Part shown: positions 8,803-17,040 of the stretch, piece after piece
Layout of the letters: each line of letters starts with the position of its first letter
Position numbering within the stretch: the first letter of the stretch is position 1
Origin: JAXMEB01 sp046348545
GTDB taxonomy: Bacteria > Pseudomonadota > Gammaproteobacteria > Berkiellales > Berkiellaceae
Assembly (NCBI GenBank): GCA_046348545.1
Contig: JAXMEB010000002.1
Coordinates: 682,001-746,000, forward strand
DNA: 64,000 nt
Direction: 5' to 3'
Notes under the pieces: model-generated
Told to the model about the DNA's origin: nothing
Seen by the model: the letters and a program-made list of their open reading frames with translations, nothing else
Database searches by the model: none
Program-made: the position numbers and the translations under genes

Positions 8803-9624
8803 CTAGTGACCTTCAAAGCTCCAAGCTGGGATAGCTTGGTGGGAAAATAATTCCTCAGCCTTTTTGCGAACGGGTTGCGAACGCAGTGCACTGAGTAGTT
8901 TTTGGAATTTGGGGTCATCTTTTTCTGCTGTTCGAACAACCAGTATATTTGCATAAGGAGAATCAGTATCTTCCATTAACAAAGAGTCTGGATAAGGTTT
9001 TAGACCGGCTTGTAAGGCATAGTTTGTGTTAATGACCGCAAAATCGAGCTCTCTTAATGCTCTGGGTAATTGCGCGGCATCCATTTCTTTGAATCGAACT
9101 GCAAACGGATTTTGTAAAATCTTTTGAGGAGTCAGGTTGAGATCATTCTCATCTTGTGGAATGACGATAAATTTTGCTTTCGCTAATAGTCTCAGTGCTC
9201 GAGCTTCATTGGTTGGATCACTTGGAATACCAATATTGGCTTCCTGTGGTAAATCAGCTAATGAATGGTGGCGAGAAGAATAAATACCCATGGGATAGAT
9301 AAATGTTTTACCGATTGAAACAATGTCGTAACCTTTATTACCAATAGCAGCCTCTAGGTACGGTTGATGTTGAAACATATTCGCATCGATTGAGCCTTCC
9401 GAGAGCGCAGCATTCGGCATGGCATAGTCTGAAAACTCTACAATCTTAAAGTCTAACCCTAGTTTTTCTTTAGCAACTTTTTGAGCAACTTTCATGAGTT
9501 CAGTTTCAGGGCCAGAAATGGTGCCTACTTTGAGAGGTTTTTCTCCCCGATCACCAGAACAGCCTGCAAAAATTAGAATGATACAGGCTAGCGCACTAAC
9601 GACGAAAGATTTTATTGACGGCAT
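8803..9624 (-). CDS. metQ: D-methionine-binding lipoprotein MetQ
   Basis: Periplasmic receptor of the MetNIQ methionine importer, anchored by a lipidated Cys: the signal ends LIFAGC. 273 residues from the ATG at 9624; a GTG two codons earlier is possible. NLPA-family features: 'KVGTISGPETELMKVAQKVA', 'ANMFQHQPYL', 'IGIPSDPTNEARALRLL' and 'YALQAGLKP'. The start lies inside the 3' end of metI, so it is the last gene of metNIQ and translationally coupled. Confidence 0.93.
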   Translation of the reverse strand: MPSIKSFVVSALACIILIFAGCSGDRGEKPLKVGTISGPETELMKVAQKVAKEKLGLDFKIVEFSDYAMPNAALSEGSIDANMFQHQPYLEAAIGNKGYDIVSIGKTFIYPMGIYSSRHHSLADLPQEANIGIPSDPTNEARALRLLAKAKFIVIPQDENDLNLTPQKILQNPFAVRFKEMDAAQLPRALRELDFAVINTNYALQAGLKPYPDSLLMEDTDSPYANILVVRTAEKDDPKFQKLLSALRSQPVRKKAEELFSHQAIPAWSFEGH

Positions 9625-10237
9625 AATCACCTATTCCTTGAATAATTTGAACTAAGATAATCAATATCACTAAGGTAGACAACATTAAAGGCGTATCAAA
9701 TCGAAGATATCCATAGTTATAAGCAAGAGTTCCAAGACCACCTCCACCAATCGCGCCAGCCATGGCTGAGTAGCCAATTAAATTAATGATTGTTAATGTC
9801 AAGCCAGCTAAAATACTTGCTAGAGATTCCGGGATGAGAATCTTGGAAATGATTTGTAGCGGGGTTGCACCTAGGGCATACCCTGTTTCAATGAGGCCAT
9901 AAGGAACTTCGAGTAGAGCTAACTCAACAATTCTTGCAAAAAAGGGCGTTGCTGCTAAAGAAAGCGGCACCATCGCTGCAACCATGCCAATAGATGTTCC
10001 AGTGATTAACCTAGTTAAGGGAATGATGGCGATCATCAGTATGATAAAAGGAATAGAGCGACCAATGTTCACTAAAAAACTTAAAGAAAAATGAATGAGT
10101 TTATTTTCCCAAAATTGTTTGGGCTTGGTTGCAAAGATAGCAACGCCAAGGGGTAGACCTAAAATCACAGCAGCTAAGCTTGAAGCCAAAACCATGGCTA
10201 TCGTTTCAAGAAATGCTTGAAATAAATTAGTGGACAT
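9596..10237 (-). CDS. metI: methionine ABC transporter permease MetI
   Basis: Inner-membrane channel subunit of MetNIQ, 213 residues with five hydrophobic segments. The EAA loop is seen as 'LIETGYALGATPLQIISKILIPESL', with 'GRSIPFIILMIAIIPLTRL' near the middle. The ATG at 10237 (MSTNLFQAFLETIAMV) gives the family-typical N-terminus and overlaps the end of metN by 11 bases; the longer frame from 10264 is not supported. Confidence 0.92.
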   Translation of the reverse strand: MSTNLFQAFLETIAMVLASSLAAVILGLPLGVAIFATKPKQFWENKLIHFSLSFLVNIGRSIPFIILMIAIIPLTRLITGTSIGMVAAMVPLSLAATPFFARIVELALLEVPYGLIETGYALGATPLQIISKILIPESLASILAGLTLTIINLIGYSAMAGAIGGGGLGTLAYNYGYLRFDTPLMLSTLVILIILVQIIQGIGDYAVNKIFRR

Positions 10238-11261
10238 AACCCAGCCTCTCAACAATGAGGCCACTTTCCTCTAAGAAAATGAGGCCTTGATTGATTTTAT
10301 GATCTTTACCTTCAAGCTCAACAATCAGCAAGCCGAGCATTTGTTCTTGAATTACTTCCATATTAGCCTGGATAATATTAACGCTTAAATCAAATTTCTT
10401 AATAAGATGAGTGATAATCGGTTTAGAGGCTACATCTCCTCGATAAGCGATTCGGATTAGCTGAGCACTCTTTTCAGAGGGCATATCGTGTAAGAGGTGC
10501 TGATACAACTTTGGGATATCCATTCGAGCTGCCGTTTTAACAAAATCTTTTGCCATCTGAGTTTGTGGTTTTGTAAAGAGATCTAAAACGGCTTGCTCTT
10601 CAATGATTTCACCATGGTGGATTACGGCGACACGATCACAGATCGCTTTTACCACATCCATCTCATGTGTGATGAGAAGAATCGTCACACCGAGTTCTTT
10701 GTTAATGGTTTTTAATAATTCAAAAATAGAACGCGTAGAGCGAGGATCTAAAGCTGAAGTTGCCTCATCAGAGAGTAATACTTTTGGAGAATGAACAAGC
10801 GCACGGGCAATCGCAACACGTTGTTTCTGACCACCACTGAGCTGACTCGGGTAATGGTTTTGATGGGTAGACAATTCCGTTAATCTTAATAGTTCATGCA
10901 CTCTGGCGTGAATTAGAGACTTTGGATCTTGATTCAGCTGCATAGGGAGCGCAATATTTTCAAAAACCGTTTTTGATTTAAGCAAATTAAAATGTTGGAA
11001 GATCATACCAATGTGCTGTCTTGCTTTTCGCAGGCGATCAGGCGATACCTCAGTGATGACTTGCTTGTTCACGGTAATACGCCCCGTGTCCGGGCGTTCC
11101 AGTAGATTCACGCAGCGGATCAATGTGCTTTTACCTGCGCCACTTCGCCCGATGATGCCATAGATCTCGCCAGGTTTGATTTCTAAGCTAATATTATTTA
11201 GCGCTTTTATTTGCTGATGCCCCTCTGAAAAGGACTTTGATAGATTTTGAATTGAGATCAT
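10227..11261 (-). CDS. metN: methionine ABC transporter ATP-binding protein MetN
   Basis: 344-residue ATPase driving methionine uptake. Walker A 'GRSGAGKSTL', Q-loop, signature 'LSGGQKQRVAIARAL', Walker B 'VLLSDEATSAL' and H-loop 'LITHEM' are intact. The C-terminal NIL domain (residues about 265-344), which senses internal methionine and inhibits transport, is present. First gene of metNIQ; the 54-bp gap to the upstream glycerophosphodiesterase contains no MetJ box that I can recognise. Confidence 0.95.
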   Translation of the reverse strand: MISIQNLSKSFSEGHQQIKALNNISLEIKPGEIYGIIGRSGAGKSTLIRCVNLLERPDTGRITVNKQVITEVSPDRLRKARQHIGMIFQHFNLLKSKTVFENIALPMQLNQDPKSLIHARVHELLRLTELSTHQNHYPSQLSGGQKQRVAIARALVHSPKVLLSDEATSALDPRSTRSIFELLKTINKELGVTILLITHEMDVVKAICDRVAVIHHGEIIEEQAVLDLFTKPQTQMAKDFVKTAARMDIPKLYQHLLHDMPSEKSAQLIRIAYRGDVASKPIITHLIKKFDLSVNIIQANMEVIQEQMLGLLIVELEGKDHKINQGLIFLEESGLIVERLGYVH

Positions 11262-11315
11262 CTGGACACATGATAAGCCATTAAGTCAACTAGTGCTTAA
11301 TAGTAGCACACTCAA

Positions 11316-12077
11316 TTAGATGGTGCTAGCGATAAACTTCTGTGGGCAATCGGTAAATAGTGCAAAACAACCAGCTTCCAATAACTGATGACCGAGCGAT
11401 ACCTCATTAACGGTGTAAGGGATGAGCGGGTGTTGGTTAGCAAGCTTTTTGATATATTCTAAATCAGTGTGTTCATTAGCATGAAAGTGAATGGAAATAT
11501 TATTTAAAGTTGAAATTTGCTCTATCTCTTTTGGATTGATATTTTCAAATAAAAAGCCTAGCGGGTATTCAGGAGCGTGGTTTCTTAACCAGTTTAAAGT
11601 CTTGTGTTCAAAGCTTGATATCAATGGCAAGGATTTATGGGCAGGCCAATCTGTTTTTAAAAATTCCAGTAGTTTTCTACCGAAAGTTTCAGGTAAAAAT
11701 GGGCAGCCTGCAGCAATCTTGATTTCAATATTAGGGATGAGCCCCGTTTCATTTAGTAATTCGATCACTTGCTGAAAATGGGGTATTTTTTCGTTTTTAA
11801 ATCCTGGATGAAACCAGCTGCCTGCATCTAAGGATTTTAAATCAGCAAAAAGATGTTCATAAATAGCACCGTGCCCGGTGGAGGTGCGATTTAAAGTGTC
11901 ATCATGAAATACGACCCATTCTAGATCTCTTGTAAGCTGAATATCAAACTCAACCCAGTTCAGACCAAGCACTTTTACTAACTGGAATCCTGCTAGCGTA
12001 TTTTCAGGTGCCAGTGAGGCGACCCCTCGATGTCCAATTAAGCGAAAGCGGGGGCGATAGTTGGAGTAGAAGTGCAT
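11316..12077 (-). CDS. ugpQ: cytoplasmic glycerophosphodiester phosphodiesterase
   Basis: Hydrolyses glycerophosphodiesters from phospholipid turnover to glycerol-3-phosphate and an alcohol. 253 residues with no signal peptide, as in UgpQ rather than periplasmic GlpQ. GDPD motifs: 'LIGHRGVASLAPENT', 'VEFDIQLTRD', 'FHDDTLNRTSTG' and 'IPNIEIK'. A TTG two codons upstream opens the longer frame, but the ATG at 12077 is the likely start. The other subunits of an Ugp importer are not nearby. Confidence 0.85.
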   Translation of the reverse strand: MHFYSNYRPRFRLIGHRGVASLAPENTLAGFQLVKVLGLNWVEFDIQLTRDLEWVVFHDDTLNRTSTGHGAIYEHLFADLKSLDAGSWFHPGFKNEKIPHFQQVIELLNETGLIPNIEIKIAAGCPFLPETFGRKLLEFLKTDWPAHKSLPLISSFEHKTLNWLRNHAPEYPLGFLFENINPKEIEQISTLNNISIHFHANEHTDLEYIKKLANQHPLIPYTVNEVSLGHQLLEAGCFALFTDCPQKFIASTI

Positions 12078-12189
12078 ATTCAAAATCCATTTATCGTTTA
12101 AAGAATACCGTTAATTCGGCGTCAGATTGCTTTTTAAGCTGGAGTATAGTTATCTATTTAACATAAATTACTCTAATTGAGATTAAATC

Positions 12190-14106
12190 ATGAGTCTAGA
12201 CTTGCTTCAGAATTACACAAGGACATATTCAGATCAATCCACTGTTCTGATAGCCCCTCTGCTAGGCCCTGATAATTTACGTGTAAGATATCCTGAAGTA
12301 GAGCAGCTTCGTTATAATGGCTTTTCACCGGAGCCTCATAATATTGGCTTTGTAATTGGCAAGGAATTACGTAACCTATTTGATCTTACTTTTGATATTT
12401 CCTGTAAATCCTATAGTGCTGCTAAAAAATATATTTCGTCAATAAAAGATAAATTGTTTCGAGATAGACTGAAACAATATGCTAGCCCAGACCATACTGA
12501 ACTCTCCAAATCTGAACAAATATGCATGATATTAGACTCAGGATATCAGTATGATAGTTCGGATGGCATAAAGGTCTACATTGAATCAGATGGTTTAACC
12601 GAAAGTCAATACGAGCTATATAATCAAGCATTTCATGACGCGGTTGAGGAATTTGAAGAGCATTCAGCCATTAATGTTGAATTTCTAGACTTTCCAGATG
12701 AAGCAGATATTATTGCAGGTAAGCTTGATGGGACAAAGTCATCATTCTTAAGCTTAGTCAGTGACGTAGGGGGGCGGGCAGAATATCCTGTAGAAGGCGG
12801 CGTTCAGGATTTCCAAATTAAATCAGAATATTTGGTTTCCTATGGAGAATTTGATGGAAATCATTACTATAGTAATTTTCTCAGGAATCTACTTCTTCAC
12901 GAAGCGGGGCATGGCTTAATCGGATTGCTTCACCCTTTTCAAATACATTATAAAATAGACTGGCCTAATCATTGGATAGATAGGTTATTTTTCGGCAGTT
13001 TTCTTGATATTCCAGAGTTAACACGAATGACTTATCGTAGCAATGGGAAATCTGAGCATGTTGCTTATCCTAAGCAAACATTGTTAAAGATGGGCTTAGC
13101 ATATTGTGATGCTGTCGTTGCGCAGCAAAAATACGGGCCTCAAACTGCATGGTATGGTCGAAGTATAACTATAAATTTGTTGGAAAATACACGTGAGGCA
13201 ATTACAATCCCAACCAAATTGGCTTCCACGTTAACACTCGATGCAAGAAATGTGACAATTCAAAGCGTAGAATTTAGTCTTGGCCCTGGTTTTAGGCCAA
13301 CAAAACTAGAAGGATCTCACTATTATATTGGCCCTGGACGCCATACCAATATCCATGCGTATACTTCATTGCTCAATGATACGATACGTTTCGGTCATCC
13401 CAAAAATGCTGTTTTTGTAACAGGTGGATTAGGTAAATCATTTATTATTAGATCTGATTCAGGATTAAATGAAGTTTACGGATTCAGAGTGGATCTTGAT
13501 AGAATTGAATTTCAAGGCGTCAAGGAATCTGAGCTTCAGATCAAATTCGCACAAAACTATACGCAAATTCAGATTGATTCAAATACACTTTTAAATCTGT
13601 ATGGTGTTGAAAAGGGAAGGTTTCACTCTGTAATGAAGTCTTTTGAATCTCATAGAGAGGATGATATTGATTATATAAGCAATTTGTATCTAGATGTCAC
13701 AGGAGATTATGGTAAATTTAGTTTTGTTGCAGCAATTGCAATGGCGGGTGGGCTCGTTTATATTTCTTATGATTCACTTAAGAATAAATTCAGAAACACT
13801 AGCGGTAGCCTTCAGGGTCAATCAATAGTTGATGAAGGATTCGAAGATAGTTATATTGAAATCGAAGTGGGTGAATGCATTAGTTCGAGTTCAGATGCAG
13901 AAAATGATTGTATTGAATTCGAAGGAGGAGAATGTATTAGTTCGGATTCAGATGATGAGTATTCTTCGGAGGAATCTGATATAAATCTACAAGAAGAGCA
14001 CTCGCCTTTTCTGATATACCAATTTAGAAATGAAAGTCACGCTCAAAAAACTGATGGTGTGCAAATCAAAGACACAGTTTTGAACTCCTTCAGATGTAGA
14101 GCCTAA
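12190..14106 (+). CDS. metzincin-like metallopeptidase with membrane segment and acidic tail
   Basis: 638 residues, not assignable to a named gene. Residues 237-249 read HEAGHGLIGLLHP. This resembles the serralysin/matrixin zinc site HExxHxxGxxHP but has one extra residue before the Gly. A possible Met-turn (RMTY, Met280) follows at a fitting distance. The region before it (about 125-236, with 'INVEFLDFPDEADIIAG') resembles the serralysin beta-sheet. Residues 300-500 hold beta-rich sequence, then one hydrophobic segment (about 510-527) and a very acidic tail with a duplicated block (VGECISS… / GGECISS…, residues about 560-590). No signal peptide. Unknown role; an exported or translocated effector is a guess. 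Base use is A+T-rich and it is followed by a repeat element. Confidence 0.7.
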   Translation: MSLDLLQNYTRTYSDQSTVLIAPLLGPDNLRVRYPEVEQLRYNGFSPEPHNIGFVIGKELRNLFDLTFDISCKSYSAAKKYISSIKDKLFRDRLKQYASPDHTELSKSEQICMILDSGYQYDSSDGIKVYIESDGLTESQYELYNQAFHDAVEEFEEHSAINVEFLDFPDEADIIAGKLDGTKSSFLSLVSDVGGRAEYPVEGGVQDFQIKSEYLVSYGEFDGNHYYSNFLRNLLLHEAGHGLIGLLHPFQIHYKIDWPNHWIDRLFFGSFLDIPELTRMTYRSNGKSEHVAYPKQTLLKMGLAYCDAVVAQQKYGPQTAWYGRSITINLLENTREAITIPTKLASTLTLDARNVTIQSVEFSLGPGFRPTKLEGSHYYIGPGRHTNIHAYTSLLNDTIRFGHPKNAVFVTGGLGKSFIIRSDSGLNEVYGFRVDLDRIEFQGVKESELQIKFAQNYTQIQIDSNTLLNLYGVEKGRFHSVMKSFESHREDDIDYISNLYLDVTGDYGKFSFVAAIAMAGGLVYISYDSLKNKFRNTSGSLQGQSIVDEGFEDSYIEIEVGECISSSSDAENDCIEFEGGECISSDSDDEYSSEESDINLQEEHSPFLIYQFRNESHAQKTDGVQIKDTVLNSFRCRA

Positions 14107-14115
14107 TCGTGGGGG

Positions 14116-14259
14116 GATGATTTTTCGGGTACCTGCCTACGCTCTTGCGAGCTTCGACAAGGCAAGGGACGCCGAGGAGTGTACACAAAGAACATGACTG
14201 CGATGAGAATCGCGAAGGCAATCCGCCTACGCTCTTACGAGCTACGGACCGACAAGCAA
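14116..14259 (-). repeat. composite dispersed repeat element, one end missing
   Basis: Starts with the terminal sequence GATGATTTTTCGGG shared with the elements at 43476-43572 and 62850-62977. It continues with a core like that of 43476-43572 (reverse orientation), interrupted by about 70 bp of the other core (GTGTACACAAAGAACATGAC, GAGAATCGCGAAGGCAA), then resumes (CTACGCTCTTACGAGCTACGGACCGACAAGC). The opposite terminal repeat is absent: the sequence jumps directly into the ABC exporter remnant at about 14260. Confidence 0.65.
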
Positions 14260-14486
14260 TAACAATCATAATAAAAAATGGGGCGAGCATCCAATAAAAT
14301 GACTTCAGGTAGACGGACAGGGGTAAAATGCTGCAGGGCGCCAATCCCGCGGCCGAGCGCATAGGGGCTAATGCTGAGTAAAGCTTCTGCAACGACATAT
14401 GCCAGATAATATATTACAATCCATTTTCGCCATGGTTTACCGTGTTGACAGACGGCTTTTATGAGGTCGATATAGGGATTTTTCAA
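14260..14486 (-). pseudogene. remnant of an ABC exporter (N-terminal membrane region only)
   Basis: On the reverse strand the ATG at 14486 opens a frame (MKNPYIDLIKAVCQHGKPW…IVIYYLAYVVAEALLSISPYALGRGI) that looks like the first transmembrane helix of an ABC transporter with fused membrane and ATPase domains. After 'FTPVRLPEVI' the reading continues better in another frame ('SFYWMLAPFFIMIVIA'), pointing to a frameshift near 14305. All remaining sequence is gone and the repeat element at 14116-14259 abuts the break. Degraded and non-functional. Family identity is moderate because only about 70 residues remain. Confidence 0.5.
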
Positions 14487-14637
14487 AGTTTATACTCTTA
14501 TCTCAGCTAGATCACTAAGCACTGAACAGCGTCTAGTCGTGAAGTGCAAATGTCCGCATTCACTGGAGTGATAGCAGAAAAATAGAGTAACTAACCTAAC
14601 TTTACAAATCAACTTGCTACCTCCGCAAAGGAACCGC

Positions 14638-17040
14638 ATGAAGTTTTCAAGCTTAGAAATTCAAACCACGATTTTAACACCGACCAGGCGATTAGCGACT
14701 TATCTGACAGAGTGCTTAGTCACTGAATCTCTCAAAACTGCATCTGTAGTCTTGAAACCCTACATCTTCTCTCTTGAAGATGCACTGTTACAGATGTTTC
14801 AGCAAATGTTGCTTAGGGGGAAAATAAGTGGGTCGCTCATCTCAAATGCGGAATCTCTGCTGTTACTGGAAGACATCATCCATAGCTCAGAGAGTGGGGC
14901 GGGGCTCCTTAAAATCACTACAACCGCTAAACTCGTTTGGCAAGCGTGGCAGCATTTTGCATTGTGGAATGGAGATTTCGATCAAGTTGATTGGTCACAA
15001 GAAGACTCAAAAGCGTTTTATGTTTGGATACAGCAGTACCGTTCTAAACTAAAACAATCAAACTGGATCGATAAAACAGACATTGCTCATTGCCTCTGTG
15101 AGCATATCAAGAAGAATACAGAGTTTTTGAATGTTTCACCTCACCGTAGCATTGAGTTGTATGGCTTTGACGATATTCCGCCACAGTATCAGATGCTATT
15201 AGAACATCTGAAGCAGGTCGGATGGCAGATTTTTGAAAAATCTCCGGACGTAAACGCTATAGTACCGATCAGGCATCGGTTTCAGACAGTCGAAAATGAA
15301 TTTAAGGCAACGGCTGAATGGGCTAAATCTATTTTAGAATTAGATAATAATGCGAGGATAGGGATTGTTATACCTGAATTACCACGTTATAGATTGATAG
15401 TGGAAAAAATATTTAGAGATATTTTTCATCCTGATGCTTTATTATATCCAGAACCTGTTGTGAGTGAATATTATAATATTTCAGCAGGACAGCCGTTGAA
15501 TACCATCCCGATTATTCGTTGGGCATTAGATATTCTCTCAAATATATCAGATGATTACTACAAAATAGATTATGCGACTTGGCATCAGGTATTTAATCAG
15601 CACTTGAAATCGTCAAATTGGCCAGGAGAAAGGGTCTTAGATAGCATAGAGCATCAAGCCGTTAAGCAATGGATTGCTTTGATGGAAGATTTTGCCAAAC
15701 TGGATAGATTATTTGAACCAGTACAACACACAGTCGCTTACCTTAAATTAAAGCATCTCATACAAGATATTCCTTTTCAACCTCAAAGTCATGTGGTTAG
15801 ACTCCACGTATTAGGTGCTTTAGAAGCCGCAGGACAGAATTTCACCCACTTATGGATTAGTGGTCTGAACGACGCCGATTGGCCAAGTTTGCCAGATCCC
15901 AATCCATTTTTACCCATGACACTGCAGAAAGAAAAAAACATGCCGCATGCAACGCATGAGCGACAATGGACCTTTGCAGAAAAAATGACTCAGCGCTTTC
16001 TAAGCGCAGCTCGGCATATTATAGTAAGCCATGCTGAAATCGTTTCAAATCAAACCCACTCACCGAGTGCTCTAGTCAAAAATTATACTGAAACACCCTA
16101 TTCTAGTGATTCTAAGTCGTGCTCGCCATCTTTGTTTGAGACTATTTTTAATAGTGTTTCAATCGAGAGTATCACTGACGATAAGGCACCAGCCTTAGCA
16201 TTCAATAAAATTCCCGCTAGCAGCAAGACACTTAAGTTACAAGCTCATTGCCCCTTTAGAGCTTTTGCTGAAATCAGATTAGAATTAATTGATAAATCTG
16301 AGACTTCGTTGGGTTTAAGCTTGAGAGACCGCGGTATTCTCACACATCGAATTTTAGATGCGCTATGGTCTATTCTGAAGACACAAAAGGCTTTATTGAC
16401 TTTGTCTGAAGTCGCCTTACAAGAGCTGATTCAAGTAACAGTAAAAGATCAACTCAAAGGATTTGAGACGTTCAAGCCAGGCTTAAAATTTTGGGACATT
16501 GAGCAAAATCGACTTGAGAAATTAATGTTAGCCTGGCTTAATCTTGAAAAAAAACGCTCTCCATTTGAAGTGATTGCCAGAGAATCATATTATCCTATTA
16601 ATATTGAGGGTATGAATTTAAAAGTCTGCATTGATCGAGTTGATAAAGATGACTCAAATCAATATTTTATCATCGATTATAAAACAGGACAGGTTGATTT
16701 GTCAGGCCTATTAGGTGAAGACTTATTAGAGCCCCAGTTGCCGTTATATTGTTTTAATAACCAATTTCCCACACCTGCTGGCATTGTATTTGGCCAGGTC
16801 AAAGGTGATAAGTGTCGGTTTGTTGGGTTATCACAAGCTCCTCAGTTCCCAGATGTCAAAGTATTTTCAGAAGATGAATGGGCATCACTCCTTCATTTTT
16901 GGCAATCTGAATTAGAAAGATTGGTGAATGATTTTAAATCAGGAAAGGCTGGTGTGACACCAGCTAATCGAAATAAAGTATGTCGTTACTGTCATTTGCC
17001 AAGTTTCTGTCGTATCAAGGAGCGTACTTGTGCCAGATAG
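14638..17040 (+). CDS. AddB/RecC-like 'probable DNA repair protein' with PD-(D/E)XK nuclease and Fe-S cysteines
   Basis: 800-residue partner of the helicase that follows. The N-terminal half ('TILTPTRRLATYLTE') resembles the inactivated helicase fold of AddB/RexB. The C-terminal third is a PDDEXK_1 nuclease: 'CIDRVDKDDSNQYFIIDYKTGQ' holds the Asp and the D-Y-K catalytic elements. The C-terminal cysteines (CRYCHLPSFC…C) fit the Fe-S staple of AddB-type nucleases. The ATG at 14638 has AAAGGA upstream. It overlaps the next gene by 11 bases. The pair probably acts in double-strand-break end processing, replacing RecBCD, though this is inferred. Confidence 0.8.
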   Translation: MKFSSLEIQTTILTPTRRLATYLTECLVTESLKTASVVLKPYIFSLEDALLQMFQQMLLRGKISGSLISNAESLLLLEDIIHSSESGAGLLKITTTAKLVWQAWQHFALWNGDFDQVDWSQEDSKAFYVWIQQYRSKLKQSNWIDKTDIAHCLCEHIKKNTEFLNVSPHRSIELYGFDDIPPQYQMLLEHLKQVGWQIFEKSPDVNAIVPIRHRFQTVENEFKATAEWAKSILELDNNARIGIVIPELPRYRLIVEKIFRDIFHPDALLYPEPVVSEYYNISAGQPLNTIPIIRWALDILSNISDDYYKIDYATWHQVFNQHLKSSNWPGERVLDSIEHQAVKQWIALMEDFAKLDRLFEPVQHTVAYLKLKHLIQDIPFQPQSHVVRLHVLGALEAAGQNFTHLWISGLNDADWPSLPDPNPFLPMTLQKEKNMPHATHERQWTFAEKMTQRFLSAARHIIVSHAEIVSNQTHSPSALVKNYTETPYSSDSKSCSPSLFETIFNSVSIESITDDKAPALAFNKIPASSKTLKLQAHCPFRAFAEIRLELIDKSETSLGLSLRDRGILTHRILDALWSILKTQKALLTLSEVALQELIQVTVKDQLKGFETFKPGLKFWDIEQNRLEKLMLAWLNLEKKRSPFEVIARESYYPINIEGMNLKVCIDRVDKDDSNQYFIIDYKTGQVDLSGLLGEDLLEPQLPLYCFNNQFPTPAGIVFGQVKGDKCRFVGLSQAPQFPDVKVFSEDEWASLLHFWQSELERLVNDFKSGKAGVTPANRNKVCRYCHLPSFCRIKERTCAR

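Noticed and set aside
11289..11306. GTGCT…AGCAC inverted repeat between the glycerophosphodiesterase and metN
   Set aside because: Only 5 bp arms, no T run and no match to a known MetJ box; too weak to call.
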